Assembly: GCF_001295925.1 (NCBI RefSeq)
Contig: NZ_LJHQ01000023.1
Span: 1-60,080 of the forward strand
Direction of reading: 5' to 3'
Length of the DNA stretch: 60,080 nucleotides
DNA from: Allobosea sp. AAP35
GTDB taxonomy: Bacteria; Pseudomonadota; Alphaproteobacteria; Rhizobiales; Beijerinckiaceae
Numbering within the stretch: the stretch's first letter is position 1; every line of letters begins with the position of its first letter. The notes beneath the pieces are model-generated. The model did not search any database and was not told where the DNA came from. It saw nothing but the letters and a program-made list of their open reading frames with translations. The position numbers were made by a program, and so were the translations under genes. Positions 1 to 8,558 of this stretch are shown in pieces.

Positions 1-165
1 GGTCCCGCCGATCTCGGCGGCCGCTTTCGCGGCGAGATCGGCGTCGAGATCCCAGATCGCGACATGGGCGCCGCTGGCGGCGAAGCGTTCGGCCACCGCC
101 CGGCCGATGCCCTGCGCGCCTCCGGTGACGATGGCGGTTCTTCCCTGAAGATCGATCTGGTTCAT
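1..165 (-). CDS. SDR family oxidoreductase, N-terminal fragment
   Basis: The reverse strand gives an open frame of 55 codons from an ATG at 165, running off the left edge of the window. It starts MNQIDLQGRTAIVTGGAQGIG, which is a beta strand followed by the TGGxxGIG dinucleotide-binding motif (about residues 14-21) of classical short-chain dehydrogenases. The acidic residue pair after the second strand (WDLD) suggests NAD(H) rather than NADP(H). The active-site Ser-Tyr-Lys part lies outside the window, so the substrate cannot be named. It is read away from the polysaccharide genes to its right and need not belong with them. Confidence 0.85.
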   Translation of the reverse strand, partial: MNQIDLQGRTAIVTGGAQGIGRAVAERFAASGAHVAIWDLDADLAAKAAAEIGGT

Positions 166-578
166 TGTCGGCCCCTGACTCATTGGACGCGCACCCTAGA
201 GGCTGTCGGGGCGGGTGGACAAGGTTCGCCCTGAGCGTGCAGCGCAGGCGCCATGTCACTGCGAGGAGGCTCAGCACCGTTCGCCGAGCCGTTAAATATT
301 CGATCACTCACGAAGATGTGCGTTAACCAAACCGACCGCGCAGCTGGTCGGGAACAGACTGTCGGCCCGTTTCGAAACGGCACGACGGACGGTTCGCTGT
401 GCCGTTATCCGACAGTCTCGAGCCGCCCGCGCGGTGACTTGCGCCTGAACCGCTCCGTAACGAAACAGCCTGTGTTTTCAGGGGCTTTGACGATTAACCC
501 GATCGGGGCGATTCACTGAAGACACCGTTCACCCTCCCGTCCGGATCGGCTTGACCCGGGGCTTCCTTGGGTCATGAC
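166..578. other. 413-base intergenic region with nested palindromes
   Basis: No convincing gene is visible between the divergent SDR gene and the first glycosyltransferase gene. The short open frames on both strands have no family features. The region contains AT-richer stretches (around 288-330) and the nested inverted repeats at 355-418, listed separately. A weak sigma70-like candidate for the rightward operon is TTGACG at 487-492 with GATTCA at 510-515 (17-base spacing). This is probably a divergent promoter and control region. Confidence 0.5.
355..418. repeat. Nested inverted repeats (cruciform-like element)
   Basis: An outer pair AGACTGTCGG (356-365) and CCGACAGTCT (409-418) is perfect over 10 bases. 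Inside it AACGGCAC (376-383) pairs with GTGCCGTT (399-406), and a third, 14-base perfect palindrome CCGTTTCGAAACGG lies at 367-380. The palindrome and the inner pair overlap, so two alternative folds are possible. There is no T-run, so this is not a standard terminator. It could be an operator region or an RNA leader switch for the polysaccharide operon; that is inference. Confidence 0.6.
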
Positions 579-1436
579 ATGATGGCGAAACCGACCCAGA
601 CGGACCTCCGACCCGGATTGATCGACATCGTGTCTGCCAGCCTCTCCATAGCCTATGCGAGACGAACCGCCGCTCCGGTGCAACGCAGCTTCGACCTGCG
701 CGACATCGGCGGGATCGAAATCGCTGTGCTGACCAAGGCGGCGGCGTTGGCAGAACTCTCGGATGCGATGGCAACCGGCCGCCATCTCAAACTGGCGTTC
801 TGCAACGCCAACCTCGTCAATATAGCTGCGCATGATCCTGGGCTTCGCCGCCGGCTTGCCGGCTTCCTCGTGCTCGCTGACGGCATCGGCGTCGATATCG
901 GTGCCTGGCTGCTGCATGGCGCACCGTTTCCCGCCAATCTGAACGGGACCGATTTCATACCCTCGCTGTTTGCCTCCGAGCAGCGTGCCCTGCGCGTCGG
1001 CCTGATCGGTGGTCGTCCCGGCGTCGCCGAACGCGCTGCGGACTGGCTGGGGCGTCAATTCCCGCAGCATCGCTTCAAGGTCGTGAGCCATGGCTATTTC
1101 GACCCCTCGGAGGAGGCAGGTCTGCTCGCCGGCCTGAAAGCGGCGCCGCCGGACCTGTTGCTCGTCGCCTTCGGCAATCCGCGGCAGGAAAGCTGGATCG
1201 CCGACAAGCTTGGCCCGCAGCACTGCGCGGTCGCGGCGGGTGTCGGCGCCCTGTTTGATTTCTTTGCCGGAGAGGTGCCGCGCGCGCCCGAAACGATCCG
1301 CCGCACGCGGCTCGAATGGGTCTATCGGCTTTGGCTCGAGCCGCGCCGGCTCTGGCGCCGCTACGTGCTCGGCAATCCGGTCTTCCTGTTGCGCCTGCTG
1401 CGCCAGCGCTTCTTCCCCGGCAGATCGCGGCAGTGA
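579..1436 (+). CDS. WecG/TagA/CpsF family glycosyltransferase
   Basis: A 285-residue protein of the GT26 family, whose members add N-acetylmannosaminuronate, N-acetylmannosamine or similar sugars to a lipid-linked acceptor at the inner membrane face during polysaccharide assembly. The family signature is visible: CNANLVN near the N-terminus, LADGIGVDIGAWLL, LNGTDFIP, then VAFGNPRQESWI and GVGALFDFFAGEVPRAP towards the C-terminus. There is no clear ribosome site. TTG 567 and ATG 582 are alternative starts. It is the first rightward gene of the polysaccharide locus and its stop overlaps the GTG of the next gene, so the two are probably co-translated. The exact sugar is not determinable. Confidence 0.9.
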   Translation: MMAKPTQTDLRPGLIDIVSASLSIAYARRTAAPVQRSFDLRDIGGIEIAVLTKAAALAELSDAMATGRHLKLAFCNANLVNIAAHDPGLRRRLAGFLVLADGIGVDIGAWLLHGAPFPANLNGTDFIPSLFASEQRALRVGLIGGRPGVAERAADWLGRQFPQHRFKVVSHGYFDPSEEAGLLAGLKAAPPDLLLVAFGNPRQESWIADKLGPQHCAVAAGVGALFDFFAGEVPRAPETIRRTRLEWVYRLWLEPRRLWRRYVLGNPVFLLRLLRQRFFPGRSRQ

Positions 1437-2323
1437 GCCTGAGCTATGCCATCGCGACGCCGAGCTATGCCGGCGATGTCGAGCGCTGCCGTCTGCTCTG
1501 TGCCAGCATCGACCGCTTCGTCACCGGACATGCCACGCACTATCTGCTGGTCGAGGATGGTGATGTTGCCCTGTTCAGGCCGCTGGAAGGCCCGCGCCGG
1601 CAGGTGATCGCCGAATCGGATCTGTTGCCGGCCTGGCTCAAGCCGCGCCCCGATCCGCTCAGCCTCGGCCGCCGCCGCGTCTGGACCGGCGCCCGGGCGC
1701 TGATGAAGGGGCTGCCGCCGCTGCGCGGCTGGCATGCCCAGCAGCTGCGCAAACTGGCTCTGCCACTCAAAAGCGACGAGGATGTCATCCTCTTCGCCGA
1801 TTCCGACATGCTGTTCCTGCGGCCCTACGACCTTCACAGCCTGACGACGTCCGAGGGTGTCCGGCTGTATCGCAAGCCCGATGGCATTGCCGCCGACATG
1901 CGCGATCACTGCATCTGGTGCGAGAACGCCAGCGACCTCCTCGGGCTTCCCGCGCCGACCTATCCCGGCCCCGACTACATCAACAACATGGTCAGCTGGC
2001 GGCGCGACATTGTGCGGGGTCTGGTGGCCCATATCGAGCAGCTCAGCGGCCGCGACTGGGTCAGCGCGATCGCCGCGCGCCGCGGCTTTTCGGAATATGT
2101 GATCTACGGCTTCTTCGCCGAACGCGTGCTCGGCCTCGCCGAGGCCGGGCACTGGGCCGACAGCCGCGATCTCTGCCGCAACTACTGGGGCGGCGTGGCC
2201 GGCGGCTTCGACAGCCTGCGCTCCTTCGAGGAGGTGATGGAGCCCTGGCAGGTCGCGGTCGGGATTCAATCCTTCATCGGCGAGCCGGTCGACAAGATCA
2301 GGGCGCTCTTCGAGACGCAGTGA
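1433..2323 (+). CDS. DUF6492-type protein, probable glycan-synthesis protein
   Basis: A 296-residue protein starting at GTG 1433, which overlaps the stop of the upstream glycosyltransferase gene; a longer frame from 1316 would run inside that gene and is unlikely. It opens VSLSYAIATPSYAGDVERC, resembling the start of nucleotide-sugar transferases, and carries an acidic ILFADSDMLFLRP segment (DxD-like) and an NNMVSWRR segment. These fit the DUF6492 family often found in capsule or exopolysaccharide loci. A glycosyltransferase-like role is inference from this acidic motif and from context. Its 3' end overlaps the convergent flippase gene by 26 bases. Confidence 0.75.
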   Translation: MSLSYAIATPSYAGDVERCRLLCASIDRFVTGHATHYLLVEDGDVALFRPLEGPRRQVIAESDLLPAWLKPRPDPLSLGRRRVWTGARALMKGLPPLRGWHAQQLRKLALPLKSDEDVILFADSDMLFLRPYDLHSLTTSEGVRLYRKPDGIAADMRDHCIWCENASDLLGLPAPTYPGPDYINNMVSWRRDIVRGLVAHIEQLSGRDWVSAIAARRGFSEYVIYGFFAERVLGLAEAGHWADSRDLCRNYWGGVAGGFDSLRSFEEVMEPWQVAVGIQSFIGEPVDKIRALFETQ

Positions 2324-3557
2324 CGGCGGCCGGCGCCTGCGCCAGAAGCCGGTAGGTCACCGCCGCCGACAGCACATAGACCAGCCCGAAGACCAGGTTG
2401 AGCCAGGGCGCCCAGGCGTCGTCCGCCGGAAATCTCAGCATCACCCAGGCCAGGAGCGCGGCCTTGAGCGCGGTGATGGCGCAGAGCAGCGCGATCCGCG
2501 AACCGGTGCGCTCGCGCGCATAGAGCAGCTCGGCATGGTACTCGACCAGATTGCGGAAGGCCGGCACCAGCAGCATCGGCCAGAACAGATAGGCGGCTTC
2601 CGACACGTTGCGGCCCAGAAGCCCAGGAAAGGGCTGCAGCGCCAGGATTACGGCCAAAAGCCCGCCAATCGAGATGGCCGCGATCCCCAATTCGACCAGA
2701 GCGAGCCGGCCCGGCCCGCCGGCCAGGCCGCGATCGGCCATGATTTTCTGCACCAGCATCTGGTTGAAGCTGCGCACCGGCATCGCGGTGAGGTCGATGA
2801 CCCGCATCGCGATGGCGTAAAGCCCGGCGATCCGCTCCCCTGCCAGCGCCAGCATCAGGAGCTTGTCGAGCTCGGCCTGGGTGTAGAACATGATCTCGGC
2901 CGCGCTGGCATAGACCGCGTCCGCCATGCGGCGCGGGTAGAGCCGGGGCACAAAGCGCAGCCGCAGCGGCGGCAGGAAGAAGGTCAGCGCCACCACCAGC
3001 GTCGCCAATGTCGCGCCAAGATAGGACCACACCCACATCTCCAGGCTGCGATCTCCGAAACTCGCGAAGATCAGCGCCGCCAGCGTGCGCAGCGACGAGC
3101 CAATGATGACGAGCAGCGCCGCCTGCCGGAAGCGCCTGACGCCGTTGTTGACGATCGCGACCACCTCGACGAGCCGCCAGCACAGGATCTCGGCGACGAG
3201 GAGCAGCGTGAACGGCAAGATCGCCAGCCGATCCGCAAACAGCAGGCCGTAGAGGATCGCCGCGGCGAGCCCGATCGCGGGCAGCGAGACCAGGGCAAGC
3301 CCGGCGAATCCGGCAAGATAGGCCCCGAGCAGGCGCGGTTTGACGGTAGCGACGCGATAGACCGGCGAGACGAAGCCGAAGGCGAGCATTCGCGACAGGA
3401 TCAAGCCGGTGGCCGAAGCCGTGGCGAAAAGCCCGAATTCACCGAGGGTCAACGTATTGGCAACGATGAGGAAGTAAACAAGCGAGATAACGAGCCGGCC
3501 CGCTGAGCCGCTCAGGATGGTGAGGTAGGCGAGGATGGCGGCGCGGTCTGGCAGCAT
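2298..3557 (-). CDS. Polysaccharide flippase (Wzx/MATE-like membrane protein)
   Basis: A 419-residue protein with about a dozen hydrophobic segments spread along its length, for example VISLVYFLIVANTLTLGEFG near the start and LVFGLVYVLSAAVTYRLL at the end. The opening (LTILSGSAGRLVISL...EFGLFATASATG) is typical of the polysaccharide biosynthesis family of the MOP superfamily, which moves undecaprenyl-linked repeat units across the inner membrane. I chose the ATG at 3557 (MLPDRAAILAYL) because the 12 extra residues from 3593 are not family-like. It is transcribed opposite to its glycosyltransferase neighbours and overlaps the preceding gene tail to tail. Confidence 0.88.
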   Translation of the reverse strand: MLPDRAAILAYLTILSGSAGRLVISLVYFLIVANTLTLGEFGLFATASATGLILSRMLAFGFVSPVYRVATVKPRLLGAYLAGFAGLALVSLPAIGLAAAILYGLLFADRLAILPFTLLLVAEILCWRLVEVVAIVNNGVRRFRQAALLVIIGSSLRTLAALIFASFGDRSLEMWVWSYLGATLATLVVALTFFLPPLRLRFVPRLYPRRMADAVYASAAEIMFYTQAELDKLLMLALAGERIAGLYAIAMRVIDLTAMPVRSFNQMLVQKIMADRGLAGGPGRLALVELGIAAISIGGLLAVILALQPFPGLLGRNVSEAAYLFWPMLLVPAFRNLVEYHAELLYARERTGSRIALLCAITALKAALLAWVMLRFPADDAWAPWLNLVFGLVYVLSAAVTYRLLAQAPAAVTASRRAP

Positions 3558-3695
3558 GGGGTCCGTTTTCGCGGCGCAGGCGGTGGCGGGCACGACGGTT
3601 TGGCCCGGCTTCTGCGTGCCACGTCCGATCTGCCCCGCCGTGTTCTACCTGACAGGCGTTGCGCGACCCTAAACGAAACGGAACCGTCCCCGCCC

Positions 3696-4787
3696 ATGCG
3701 ACAGCCTGAACCGGATCGACACATTGGCGCCTTGACCCGGCGCGACGCGCTGGTCGCGGCCGCAGGGTTAGGCTCGGCTGTGCTGCTGTCCCCGACCGCC
3801 GCGTCGTCGGCGGTGCGGCCGATCCCGTTCGGTTCGGCGGCCCAGATCGAGACCTTCCGCGCCGATCCGCGCTACCGTCAGGCGCTGGCCACCTATTGCG
3901 ACGTCATCGTGCCGATGAACGACCTCAAATGGGAGGCGATCCGCCATGACCGCGCGCTCTTCGATTTTGCCGGCGCCGATGAACTCGTGGGCTTCGCGCG
4001 AAGCCAGGGCAAGGCCCTGCGCGGCCATGCCCTGCTGTGGGGCGAGGCGCTGCCGCCCTGGGCCAGGGAGATGAGCACGCGGGCCGAGGCCGAGCGCGAA
4101 CTCGTCGATCACATCGAGACGGTCGTCGACCGCTACAAGGGCCAGATCGAGACCTGGGACGTCGTCAACGAGGTCATCAAATTCGATCCGCTGCCCGGCG
4201 AGCCGATGCGGGACACGATCTGGCAGCGCCTGCTGGGGCCAGCCCATGTCGAGATCGCTTTCCGCACCGCCGCGCGCATCGATCCCAAGGCGAGGCTCGT
4301 CCTGAACGACTTCAATTTCGAGGAGCCAGGTCCCGGCACGGCCGCGCGCCGCAAGATCGCGCTCGATCTCTGCCGCAACCTCAAGGACAAGGGCATTCCG
4401 GTGCATGGCATCGGCATGCAGGCGCATCTTTACGCCGACAAGCCGCTCGACATCGACGGGCTGCAGAATTTCATGGTCGAACTCGGCAAGCTCGATCTCG
4501 ACGTCGAGATCACCGAGCTCGACGTGATCGACTGGAAGCTGCCGGCCGATATCGCCACCCGTGACCGGGCCGCCGCGAGCCTGGTGGGGACGTTCCTCGA
4601 TACGATCGTTTCCGTGCGCCGGCCAAGGGCGATCGTCACCTGGGGGCTGAGCGATCGCTATTCCTGGGTTCACGAGACCTTCCCCCGCAAGGACAAGGCC
4701 CGGGCCAGGCCCTTGCCGCTCGATGCCGATTTCAAGCCCAAGCCGATGATGGCGGTGCTCGACCGTTACCGGCGCAGCCAGAGCTGA
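3696..4787 (+). CDS. Exported GH10 glycoside hydrolase (endo-1,4-beta-xylanase family)
   Basis: A 363-residue protein with a likely Tat signal (LTRRDALVAAAGLGSAVLL, about residues 12-30), so the enzyme is exported folded. The GH10 barrel follows, with NDLKWEAI, GHALLWG, the acid/base Glu159 in WDVVNE, ND-F-FEEPG, GIGMQAHL and the nucleophile Glu274 in ITELDV, then WGLSDRYSW. All catalytic signatures are intact. GH10 members hydrolyse beta-1,4-xylan and related glycans. In this locus the likely substrate is the cell's own exopolysaccharide, for trimming, release or length control; that is inference. Start: ATG 3696 gives the Tat motif the right position. A small hairpin lies at 4794-4808 after the stop. 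Confidence 0.9.
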   Translation: MRQPEPDRHIGALTRRDALVAAAGLGSAVLLSPTAASSAVRPIPFGSAAQIETFRADPRYRQALATYCDVIVPMNDLKWEAIRHDRALFDFAGADELVGFARSQGKALRGHALLWGEALPPWAREMSTRAEAERELVDHIETVVDRYKGQIETWDVVNEVIKFDPLPGEPMRDTIWQRLLGPAHVEIAFRTAARIDPKARLVLNDFNFEEPGPGTAARRKIALDLCRNLKDKGIPVHGIGMQAHLYADKPLDIDGLQNFMVELGKLDLDVEITELDVIDWKLPADIATRDRAAASLVGTFLDTIVSVRRPRAIVTWGLSDRYSWVHETFPRKDKARARPLPLDADFKPKPMMAVLDRYRRSQS

Positions 4788-4872
4788 GCCGGGTCCCGCT
4801 CCGCGGGAACGACCCGAACGATTATGCCCAAGCCGCGCGCTGATCGTCGCGGTTGCCGGCGAGGACTGAAGA

Positions 4873-7320
4873 GTGAAGCGTCGCGTCATGTTCACCACGA
4901 AGACCGCCCTCAGCGAGCCGGAGTCGAGGCCGGAGCGTCGCGAGCGTCGCGAACGCCGGGACGCGCCCGTCGCGGCGCGCGACGTCATGGCGCGATTGAC
5001 CGACCCGGCCTGGCTGGTCGCGACGCTCTGGGCCCGCAAGGGCCTGATCCTGCTCGCGACCGTCGTCGGGATCGTGCTCGCCGCGTTGGCCAGCCTAATG
5101 GTGCCGCCGAAATACGTCTCGACGGCGCAGCTCTTCATCGATCCGCGCGATCTGCGCGTGCTGCAAAACGAGGTCTCGCCCAACGCCACCGGAGGCGATC
5201 CGACCTCGATCACCAGTTATCTGGAGAGCCAGGCCCGCATCATCGCCTCCGACAGCATCAAGGCGCCGGTGGTTCGCAGCGAGGGGTTGGACAGGGATCC
5301 GGAATTCGGCGGCGAGGCGCCCAAGACGGGATTGTCGCGCCTGTTCGCGGACCTGCTGCCCACCAGCGGCGCGCCGCCTCATGACGGATTGGTCTATGCG
5401 CTGGCGGCGCTCGACAAGGTGGTTTCGGTTCGGCGCGGCGAGCGCACCTTCGTCATCGACATCTCAGTCACGTCACGCGAGGCCGCCAAGGCCGCCCGCA
5501 TCGCTAATGCGCTCGCCAACACCTATTTGGAGAATCAGGCCGCTGTCCGCGCCGACGCCGCCCAGCGCGCGACCGCCGCCCTGACCGCGCGTCTCGAGGA
5601 GTTGCGCAACCGCCTGCGCACGGCCGAGGAAAAGGCCGAGCGCTACAAGGAAGCCAATGGCATCGTCGGCGTCGGCGCCGGCAAATCGATGAGCGAGGAG
5701 CAGCTCGGGCTCAACAACGCCCAGCTCGTGGCGCTGCGGACGCGGGTCACCGAAGCGCGTGCCAAATACGAGCAGACGGTGGCGACCCGTCCAGCCGGCA
5801 TCGAGGCCGGCGCCATTCCCGAGGCCGTCGCCTCCAACACGATGACGGCCTTGCGCGCGCAGCTCGGTGCCGCTCTGGCGAAGGAGGCCGATCTCCTGGC
5901 CTCGCTGGGGTCCCGTCATCCCGCGCTCGCGGCAGCCCAGGCCCAGACCCGAGACGCCCGCCGCCAGATCGCAGATGAACTGTCCCGCATCGCCCGCTCG
6001 GCCAAGGTCGAACTCGACCGCGCCGTCGAGGCCGAGCGCCAGATCGCGCGGCGCGTCGACCAGCTCACCACGAAACAATACGCCGCCGGCCGCGCCTCGG
6101 TTGAACTGCGCGAGCTGGAACGCGAGGTCGAATCCTCCCGCGTCGTCTATGACGCCTTCCTGCGCCGGGCCCGCGAGACCGGCGAGCTCGCCGGCATCGA
6201 CACCACCAATGCCCGCGTTATCGGTGCCGCCATGCCGCCGCTCGACAAGAGCGGTATCAGCCGTCGCACCATCGCCATGCTCGGCGGCATCGCGGGGGGT
6301 GGCGCGGGTGTCGCCCTGGCGCTGGGAATGGCCTTGTTTGGCGGCGCGCCGCGCCCGAACCCGAGTCGGCAGCCGCAAGCCCCGGGCGAAGCACGAGAAG
6401 ACGGCGACGAACAGCGCGCGGCAGCGGACACGACCGCGCCGCCGCCGGAAGCTGCTGCCGCGCCGGCAACGCGCGCGGTCGTTCCTGTCGCGCCGAAGCT
6501 GGCCAGCGCCGCCCCGCCGGTCTCGCCGAAAGCCGGCTGGCGGTGCCTGGTCGCGATCCAGGGCGGGCAGGCCGAGCGCGCGCCCGATGCGCTGCGCATG
6601 GCTGCGGCGCCGCTGCTGGGGCATCTCCCCGCCGTGCGTCACCGCCGCTGGCGGCGCGACGATGGCGAGGTGCGCTCCGTCTTCCAGGCCAAGACCCATC
6701 TCGTCGATGCGATCGACAAGCCCCATGCCGGCTTCGCCAAAGCGGTCGGGGCGGTGCGGGTCGCGCTTGCCGGCCATATGCCGGTCGCCGACAAGGCGGA
6801 GCCCACAGGCCATCGCCGCATCCTCGTGCTGGGCCTGCGTCCCGATGCCGGCGCCTCGACACTGGCGCTCAATCTCGCGCTCGACGCGGCCCTGGCGGGG
6901 CTGCCGGCCATGCTGGTCGATGTCGGCGGCGGCGAGGACAGCCTGACGCGCGTCTTCGCGCCGGACGCGGCCGCCGGCCTGGCCGAGATCGTCGACGGTA
7001 CGGTCGGGCTGGTGCGGGCGGCACTGCAGGACGAAGGCACGGGCCTGTTCTTCCTCCCGCGCTTCGGCGGGGCCGATCGGGTCTCAGGCGCCCAAATCGA
7101 GTCCGGCTTTCTCGACAAGGCGCGCCGCTTCGGGCCGATCGTGATCGATGGCGGTGCGCTCGGCAGCGATGATCTGGCGCAGCGCTTTGCCGATCTCGCC
7201 GACGATATCGTCCTCATCCTGCGTGAAGGCGATATCGGCGACGGCGATCTGGCGCGGGCGACACAGGCGCTCGGCGCCAATGCGCAAAAGCTCCGCGGCT
7301 TCGTCGTCAACGAGTCCTGA
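4873..7320 (+). CDS. Wzz/GumC-type polysaccharide co-polymerase with degenerate kinase domain
   Basis: An 815-residue inner-membrane protein. A basic N-terminus is followed by a first membrane segment (GLILLATVVGIVLAALASLMV, about residues 57-77), a Wzz periplasmic domain (YVSTAQLFIDPRDL, ITSYLESQARII), a long coiled coil (about 220-430) and a second membrane segment (about 465-495). A Pro/Ala-rich linker leads to a cytoplasmic P-loop domain from about residue 645. The expected Walker A lysine is missing (LRPDAGASTLALN), Walker A' reads VDVGGGE, and there is no C-terminal tyrosine cluster. The domain therefore looks like a pseudo-kinase derived from BY-kinases. GTG 4873 follows GAGGA at 4861-4865; ATG 4888 is the alternative. 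Confidence 0.88.
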   Translation: MKRRVMFTTKTALSEPESRPERRERRERRDAPVAARDVMARLTDPAWLVATLWARKGLILLATVVGIVLAALASLMVPPKYVSTAQLFIDPRDLRVLQNEVSPNATGGDPTSITSYLESQARIIASDSIKAPVVRSEGLDRDPEFGGEAPKTGLSRLFADLLPTSGAPPHDGLVYALAALDKVVSVRRGERTFVIDISVTSREAAKAARIANALANTYLENQAAVRADAAQRATAALTARLEELRNRLRTAEEKAERYKEANGIVGVGAGKSMSEEQLGLNNAQLVALRTRVTEARAKYEQTVATRPAGIEAGAIPEAVASNTMTALRAQLGAALAKEADLLASLGSRHPALAAAQAQTRDARRQIADELSRIARSAKVELDRAVEAERQIARRVDQLTTKQYAAGRASVELRELEREVESSRVVYDAFLRRARETGELAGIDTTNARVIGAAMPPLDKSGISRRTIAMLGGIAGGGAGVALALGMALFGGAPRPNPSRQPQAPGEAREDGDEQRAAADTTAPPPEAAAAPATRAVVPVAPKLASAAPPVSPKAGWRCLVAIQGGQAERAPDALRMAAAPLLGHLPAVRHRRWRRDDGEVRSVFQAKTHLVDAIDKPHAGFAKAVGAVRVALAGHMPVADKAEPTGHRRILVLGLRPDAGASTLALNLALDAALAGLPAMLVDVGGGEDSLTRVFAPDAAAGLAEIVDGTVGLVRAALQDEGTGLFFLPRFGGADRVSGAQIESGFLDKARRFGPIVIDGGALGSDDLAQRFADLADDIVLILREGDIGDGDLARATQALGANAQKLRGFVVNES

Positions 7321-7321
7321 C

Positions 7322-7340
7322 GGCCGGGAAGAAGCCGGCC
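7322..7340. terminator. Hairpin between convergent genes
   Basis: GGCCGG (7322-7327) pairs with CCGGCC (7335-7340) in the 20-base gap between the convergent GumC-like and GT2 genes. There is no T-run, so termination efficiency is uncertain. Confidence 0.4.
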
Positions 7341-8393
7341 TCAGTTGGTCTCGGGCTTGCGATACTGTTCGCTGCGGACGCCGATCTCCGACAGCAGCCG
7401 GCCGACCGCGACCTGCGCGTGATAGAGCCCGATCAACCCGGAGCGCGTCTTCAGGCCCAGCACGAGGCCGCGCGGCAGCGAAGCGGCGAGCAGGGCCAGC
7501 GACTTGGCCAGGACACGGAGCCGCCCCGCCGGCCCCGGCCGGCGACGCCGCTCGATCTCCGCCGAGATCGCCCCGTTGCGCCGCGCGCGCGCCGCGATCC
7601 AGCCGGCTTCGCTGCGGCGTGCCGGCATCGTCTCGCGCTGCGCCGCCTCCTGCACCCACCAGAAGCTGAAACCCGACGCTTTCGCCCGGGCGAAGAAATC
7701 GCTGTCGCCGCCGCCGGTGAAGTCGAATTCCTCGTTGAGGAACGGATAGCCCAACCGCTCCAGCACCTCCCGCCGGATCAGGTAATTGGCGCTCGAATAA
7801 AGCATCGGAACAGGCCCCGACACTTGATAGTGTGAACGGAACACCGGGTGGGCCGTCAGCCAGGCCCGCGAGGCATCCTCGAATTCCGGTGTCACCGACC
7901 CGCCGAACAGGGCGGCGGGCGCGGTCTTGGCCGCGCTGAGGAAGGCATCGAGCCAGAGCGGGTCGGCGCGTTCGTCGTCATCGATGCCCAGCACCTGTTC
8001 CAGCGCCGGAAACCGGGTCAGCGCGCAGCGCCAGGCGGCGTTGTAGGCCTTGCAGTTGCCCTGGCGCGGCTCGACGACGACCAGACCCTTGAACAGCCCG
8101 GCCGCCAGCAAGGCGGCGGCTCGAATGGCGCCCTCCCGATCGTCGCCCTCGTTCTCGACGACGATGATCGCGAAGTCGTGTCCGCCCTGCTGGGCCGACA
8201 GCGAGCGCAGCGTTGCCTCAAGCAGATCGGGCCGGCGAAACGTCGGCACGCAGACCACGCTTTCGACAGCGACGAGCGCCGTCTCGGGCGAGGCGGCGTG
8301 CACGATGAAACGCTCGGGCGTGTCGAGGCCCGCAGTGGCACGCTCCTGTGCGCTTCCGCCGCTTTCGGCAGCCATCTGCTCGGTCAAGGCCAT
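7341..8393 (-). CDS. Glycosyltransferase family 2 protein
   Basis: A 350-residue GT-A fold enzyme. VVCVPTFRRPDLLEATLRSL (about residues 46-65) is the nucleotide-sugar binding strand of GT2, followed by IIVVENEGDD, a donor-site acidic cluster GIDDDERAD, and a C-terminal EEFDFTGGGDSDFFARA segment that fits the acceptor-side acid of the family. A moderately hydrophobic stretch (LAKSLALLAASLPRGLVLGL) near the C-terminus suggests membrane association. It probably adds one sugar to the lipid-linked repeat unit of the locus. It is read opposite to the GumC-like gene and divergently from the GT4 gene. Confidence 0.88.
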   Translation of the reverse strand: MALTEQMAAESGGSAQERATAGLDTPERFIVHAASPETALVAVESVVCVPTFRRPDLLEATLRSLSAQQGGHDFAIIVVENEGDDREGAIRAAALLAAGLFKGLVVVEPRQGNCKAYNAAWRCALTRFPALEQVLGIDDDERADPLWLDAFLSAAKTAPAALFGGSVTPEFEDASRAWLTAHPVFRSHYQVSGPVPMLYSSANYLIRREVLERLGYPFLNEEFDFTGGGDSDFFARAKASGFSFWWVQEAAQRETMPARRSEAGWIAARARRNGAISAEIERRRRPGPAGRLRVLAKSLALLAASLPRGLVLGLKTRSGLIGLYHAQVAVGRLLSEIGVRSEQYRKPETN

Positions 8394-8558
8394 GACAACG
8401 ACAATAGCAGGACCCGCTTAAGGTTCGGTGAGCGCAATGGCAGGATTGGCAGGGTTTCCTGCCAAACTCCATTGGTCATGGTTGCGCGATGCGCTTGACC
8501 CGCGCCCGCCGCGGGAGCCTTGCTTCACGGTCGCTTCGCCTGTCATTCTCCTGCCGCC

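Noticed and set aside
180..519. Short frames on both strands at the left end
   Set aside because: They overlap each other and the nested palindromes, have no domains, and have no ribosome sites.
2535..3506. 323-codon frame opposite the flippase gene
   Set aside because: Composition dominated by Arg, Asp, Gln and His, typical of a shadow of a hydrophobic membrane-protein gene.
4794..4808. Terminator after the GH10 gene
   Set aside because: TCCCGC-TCC-GCGGGA forms a small hairpin but has no T-run and a very short loop, so it was left as a remark only.
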